From NCBI RefSeq assembly GCF_001500025.1, contig NZ_LQIW01000007.1:1-64000 (forward strand): DNA of 64,000 nt. Reading direction: 5' to 3'. How positions within the stretch are numbered: the first letter of the stretch is position 1; each line of letters opens with the position of its first letter. This document shows positions 62,124 to 64,000 of the stretch, piece after piece. The stretch is from Mycobacterium sp. IS-1590 (GTDB taxonomy: Bacteria > Actinomycetota > Actinomycetes > Mycobacteriales > Mycobacteriaceae). The translations under genes and the position numbers were made by a program. Under the pieces are notes generated by a model that was not told where the DNA came from, searched no databases, and was given only the letters and a program-made list of their open reading frames with translations.

Positions 62124-62561
62124 ATGACAACAGTTCGCTGGTACGCCGTGTCCGCGTCGGTGACGTTCGCGCTTGCGTTGTTCGGCCCGGCCGCCGCGTC
62201 GGCGACCCCGTCGGCCGGCGTGGAGGCCAAGACGCTCTCGGAGGCGACGGTCGACGGAATCGACTACATCACCCGCGAGATCACCGTCGCACCCGGCGGC
62301 AGCACCGGCTGGCACTATCACGACGGGCGGGTGTACGGCGTGGTCCGCGACGGCACACTCACCCACGACGCCGCGGTGAACTGCTCACCCGACGGCGTCT
62401 ACCCGCCGGGCGCGCCCATCACCGAGGCCAGCGGACCGGGCAACGTGCACATCGGCCGCAACCTGGGCCCGACGCCGTTGGTGATGTGGGTGCTCTACAT
62501 CAAGCCGACGGGCACACCGCTGTCGGTTGACATGCCCGATCCCGGTTGCGGGTTTGCCTGA
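62124..62561 (+). CDS. Exported cupin-domain protein
   Basis: A 145-residue secreted cupin: signal peptide MTTVRWYAVSASVTFALALF to AAASA near residue 27, then a cupin barrel with metal-ligand-like histidines in GGSTGWHYHDGRVYGVVRDG and a second motif in NVHIGRNLGPTPLVMWVLYI. Two Cys (VNCSPDGVY, PDPGCGFA) may form a disulfide. It is likely a small extracytoplasmic metalloprotein. It is followed 25 nt later by the NAD(P)-binding gene. Substrate unknown. Confidence 0.78.
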   Translation: MTTVRWYAVSASVTFALALFGPAAASATPSAGVEAKTLSEATVDGIDYITREITVAPGGSTGWHYHDGRVYGVVRDGTLTHDAAVNCSPDGVYPPGAPITEASGPGNVHIGRNLGPTPLVMWVLYIKPTGTPLSVDMPDPGCGFA

Positions 62562-62586
62562 CGTTCAAAGCGGCGATCCCGGCGGG

Positions 62587-63543
62587 GTGACTGAAGACAT
62601 CCGTTGCGTGGTGACCGGGGCGACCGGCTACATCGGTGGCCGGCTGGTGCCCGCGTTGCTCGACCGCGGCCACACGGTGCGTGCGCTGGCCCGCAACCCC
62701 GACAAACTCGACGCCGTGCCCTGGCGCGACCGCGTCGAGGTCGCGCGGGGCGACCTCGGTGACGCCGACTCGCTGCGAGAAGCGTTCGCGGACACCGACG
62801 TCGTCTACTACCTGGTGCATTCGATGGGCAGCTCGTCGAATTTCGTCGACGAGGAGGCGCGCTCGGCCCGCAACGTCGTCGCCGCGGCCTCCGATGCGGG
62901 CGTCAAGCGACTGGTGTACCTGGGCGGGCTGCACCCCTCGGGCGCCGACCTCTCCCCGCACCTGCAGTCCAGGGCGGACGTCGGTGAGATCCTGCTCGAG
63001 TCGGGCATCGAGACCGTGGTTCTGCAGGCCGGCATCGTGATCGGCGCGGGCTCGGCATCGTTCGAGATGATCCGTCACCTGACCAACCGCCTGCCGGTGA
63101 TGACCACGCCGAAGTGGGTGCACAACAAGATCCAGCCCATCGCGATCGACGATGCGCTGCACTATCTGGCCGAGGCCGCCACAGCGACGGTGCCCACGTC
63201 GCGCACGTGGGACATCGGCGGGCCGGACGTGTTCGAGTACGGCGAGGCGATGCAGGTGTACGCCGAGGCGTCGGGACGGCGTCGCCGCGTGATGGTCGTA
63301 TTGCCTTGGCTCACACCGACAATCGCGAGCTGGTGGATCGGCTTGGTGACCCCTCTTCCCGGCGGGCTGGCGCGGCCGCTGGTGGAGTCGCTGGAATGCG
63401 ACGCGGTGATGGCCGACCACGACATCGACGACGTCATCGCCCCGCCCGAAGGCGGTCTCACCGGCTACCGGGAGGCGGTGGCCAAGGCCCTGGAGCGGGG
63501 TCCGTTACCGACCGATCCGCACTGGGCGAAGGTCGGGCGGTAG
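62587..63543 (+). CDS. NAD(P)H-binding atypical SDR (NmrA-like)
   Basis: A 318-residue Rossmann-fold protein. It starts at GTG 62587 (VTEDIRCVVTGATGYIGGRL) with the TGATGYIG cofactor motif; the extra residues upstream in the same frame overlap the cupin gene and are rejected. VYYLVHSMGSSSNFVDEEAR and RLVYLGGLHPSGADLSPHLQ are typical of the atypical, NmrA/DoeX-like SDRs that lack the YxxxK pair. The C-terminal part has hydrophobic stretches (VMVVLPWLTPTIASWWIGLV) suggesting membrane contact. Such proteins act on quinones or lipids; the role is not certain. Confidence 0.82.
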   Translation: MTEDIRCVVTGATGYIGGRLVPALLDRGHTVRALARNPDKLDAVPWRDRVEVARGDLGDADSLREAFADTDVVYYLVHSMGSSSNFVDEEARSARNVVAAASDAGVKRLVYLGGLHPSGADLSPHLQSRADVGEILLESGIETVVLQAGIVIGAGSASFEMIRHLTNRLPVMTTPKWVHNKIQPIAIDDALHYLAEAATATVPTSRTWDIGGPDVFEYGEAMQVYAEASGRRRRVMVVLPWLTPTIASWWIGLVTPLPGGLARPLVESLECDAVMADHDIDDVIAPPEGGLTGYREAVAKALERGPLPTDPHWAKVGR

Positions 63544-63582
63544 TTGAGGGCGACGGTTACGGGCCAGGGTCACGGACGACAG

Positions 63583-64000
63583 TCACGGACGACGTAGCGC
63601 CGAGACGTTGTCGTTGCCGGCCTGCAGCGGGATACCGCTCTTAGCGGCGGTCGAGAGCATGTGTTCGATCACGTTCTTGCCCAACGCCGATTCGCCCGGC
63701 AACTCGATCGGGTACTTGCCGTCGAAGCACGCGCTGCACAACCGCGATGCGGGTTGTTCGGTGGCCGCGATCATGCCCTGCTTGGAGATGTAGCCGAGTG
63801 TGTCGGCACCGATGGCGTGGCGCACCGCCTCGAGCATCTCGTTCTCGTCGTCGACGGCGTTGGCGATCAGCTCCGCCGGGGTGGCGAAGTCGATGCCGTA
63901 GAAGCACGGCCACTTCACGGGCGGGGATGCGATGCGCACGTGCACCTCGACAGCGCCGGCTTCCCGCAGCATCCGGACAAGGGCGCGTTGGGTGTTGCCG
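63583..64000 (-). CDS. purF: Amidophosphoribosyltransferase PurF, C-terminal part (cut by window end)
   Basis: The frame runs off the right edge of the window; about 138 C-terminal residues are present (GNTQRALVRMLREAGAVEVH onward). The segment RIASPPVKWPCFYGIDFATP and NENEMLEAVRHAIGADTLGY-type sequence (DDENEMLEAVRHAIGADTLG) and the CSACFDGKYPIELP stretch are characteristic of PurF, which makes phosphoribosylamine at the start of purine synthesis. The stop region is built from a 13-bp tandem repeat (63569-63594). The N-terminal glutaminase domain lies outside this window. Confidence 0.93.
   Translation of the reverse strand, partial: GNTQRALVRMLREAGAVEVHVRIASPPVKWPCFYGIDFATPAELIANAVDDENEMLEAVRHAIGADTLGYISKQGMIAATEQPASRLCSACFDGKYPIELPGESALGKNVIEHMLSTAAKSGIPLQAGNDNVSALRRP

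Overview
The window is chromosomal DNA of very high GC from an actinobacterium, almost certainly a mycobacterium (probably a Mycolicibacterium-type species). The evidence is mce/yrbE, desA1, mshD, lmeA, bacterial XPB helicase, F420-type oxidoreductases, many GTG starts, and many start codons lying 6-8 nt after a TANNNT -10 box (leaderless mRNAs). From memory, much of the gene order parallels the M. tuberculosis Rv0866-to-Rv0808 interval, with species-specific blocks inserted. No search was run, so family names rest on recognition of the translated sequences.

Layout. 1-1.6 kb: molybdopterin genes moaE, mog and moaC plus a small upstream partner. 1.6-5.7 kb: an XPB-N-domain protein and the XPB helicase. 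5.7-11 kb: accessory metabolism (cupin, Pro-rich exported protein, a frameshifted SDR, an LLM-class oxidoreductase, a PNPOx-like protein, an acyl-CoA ligase). 11-18 kb: the fadB-fadA beta-oxidation pair, a PLP aminotransferase and three tandem SRPBCC proteins. 18-27.2 kb: a complete yrbEAB-mceABCDEF lipid-import operon. 27.5-35.7 kb: accessory genes, including a TetR gene flanked on both sides by near-identical operators, an SDR behind four helically phased GGTAC boxes, and an isochorismatase-fold/AmiS pair. 36-38.1 kb: a tRNA cluster (Glu-Asp-Phe on minus, Lys on plus) containing a solitary TnpB gene, a series of predicted hairpins at its 3' end and a tRNA fragment. 38.1-41.9 kb: exported protein, MpaB-type oxygenase, TetR, and three tandem exported PASTA-like proteins. 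42-46.5 kb: desA1-dus and an LCP cell-wall ligase. 46.5-51.3 kb: phosphate block, phoU converging on pstSCAB, each with an 11-nt-period PHO box. 51.3-54.4 kb: mshD, a GlnR-like regulator, lmeA and a thioredoxin. 54.4-57.4 kb: the cysteine/sulfur operon headed by a leaderless polycysteine upstream ORF, then a nitrobindin-type protein and a lipoprotein. 57.4-64 kb: solute-binding lipoprotein, aminodeoxychorismate lyase, YgfZ, DUF3073, purM, exported cupin, NAD(P)-binding protein and the C-terminal end of purF running off the window.

Themes. Envelope lipid traffic (mce, fad, desA1, lmeA, LCP), phosphate starvation and sulfur/thiol metabolism (cysA, sseC, mshD, thioredoxin, DUF4395) dominate. The strongest system-level signals are the polycysteine attenuator at 54422-54514 (a mechanism known in mycobacteria), the TnpB with an apparently intact RuvC triad and a structured 3' RNA at 37821-37910, and the operator arrays at 30720/31363 and 34032.
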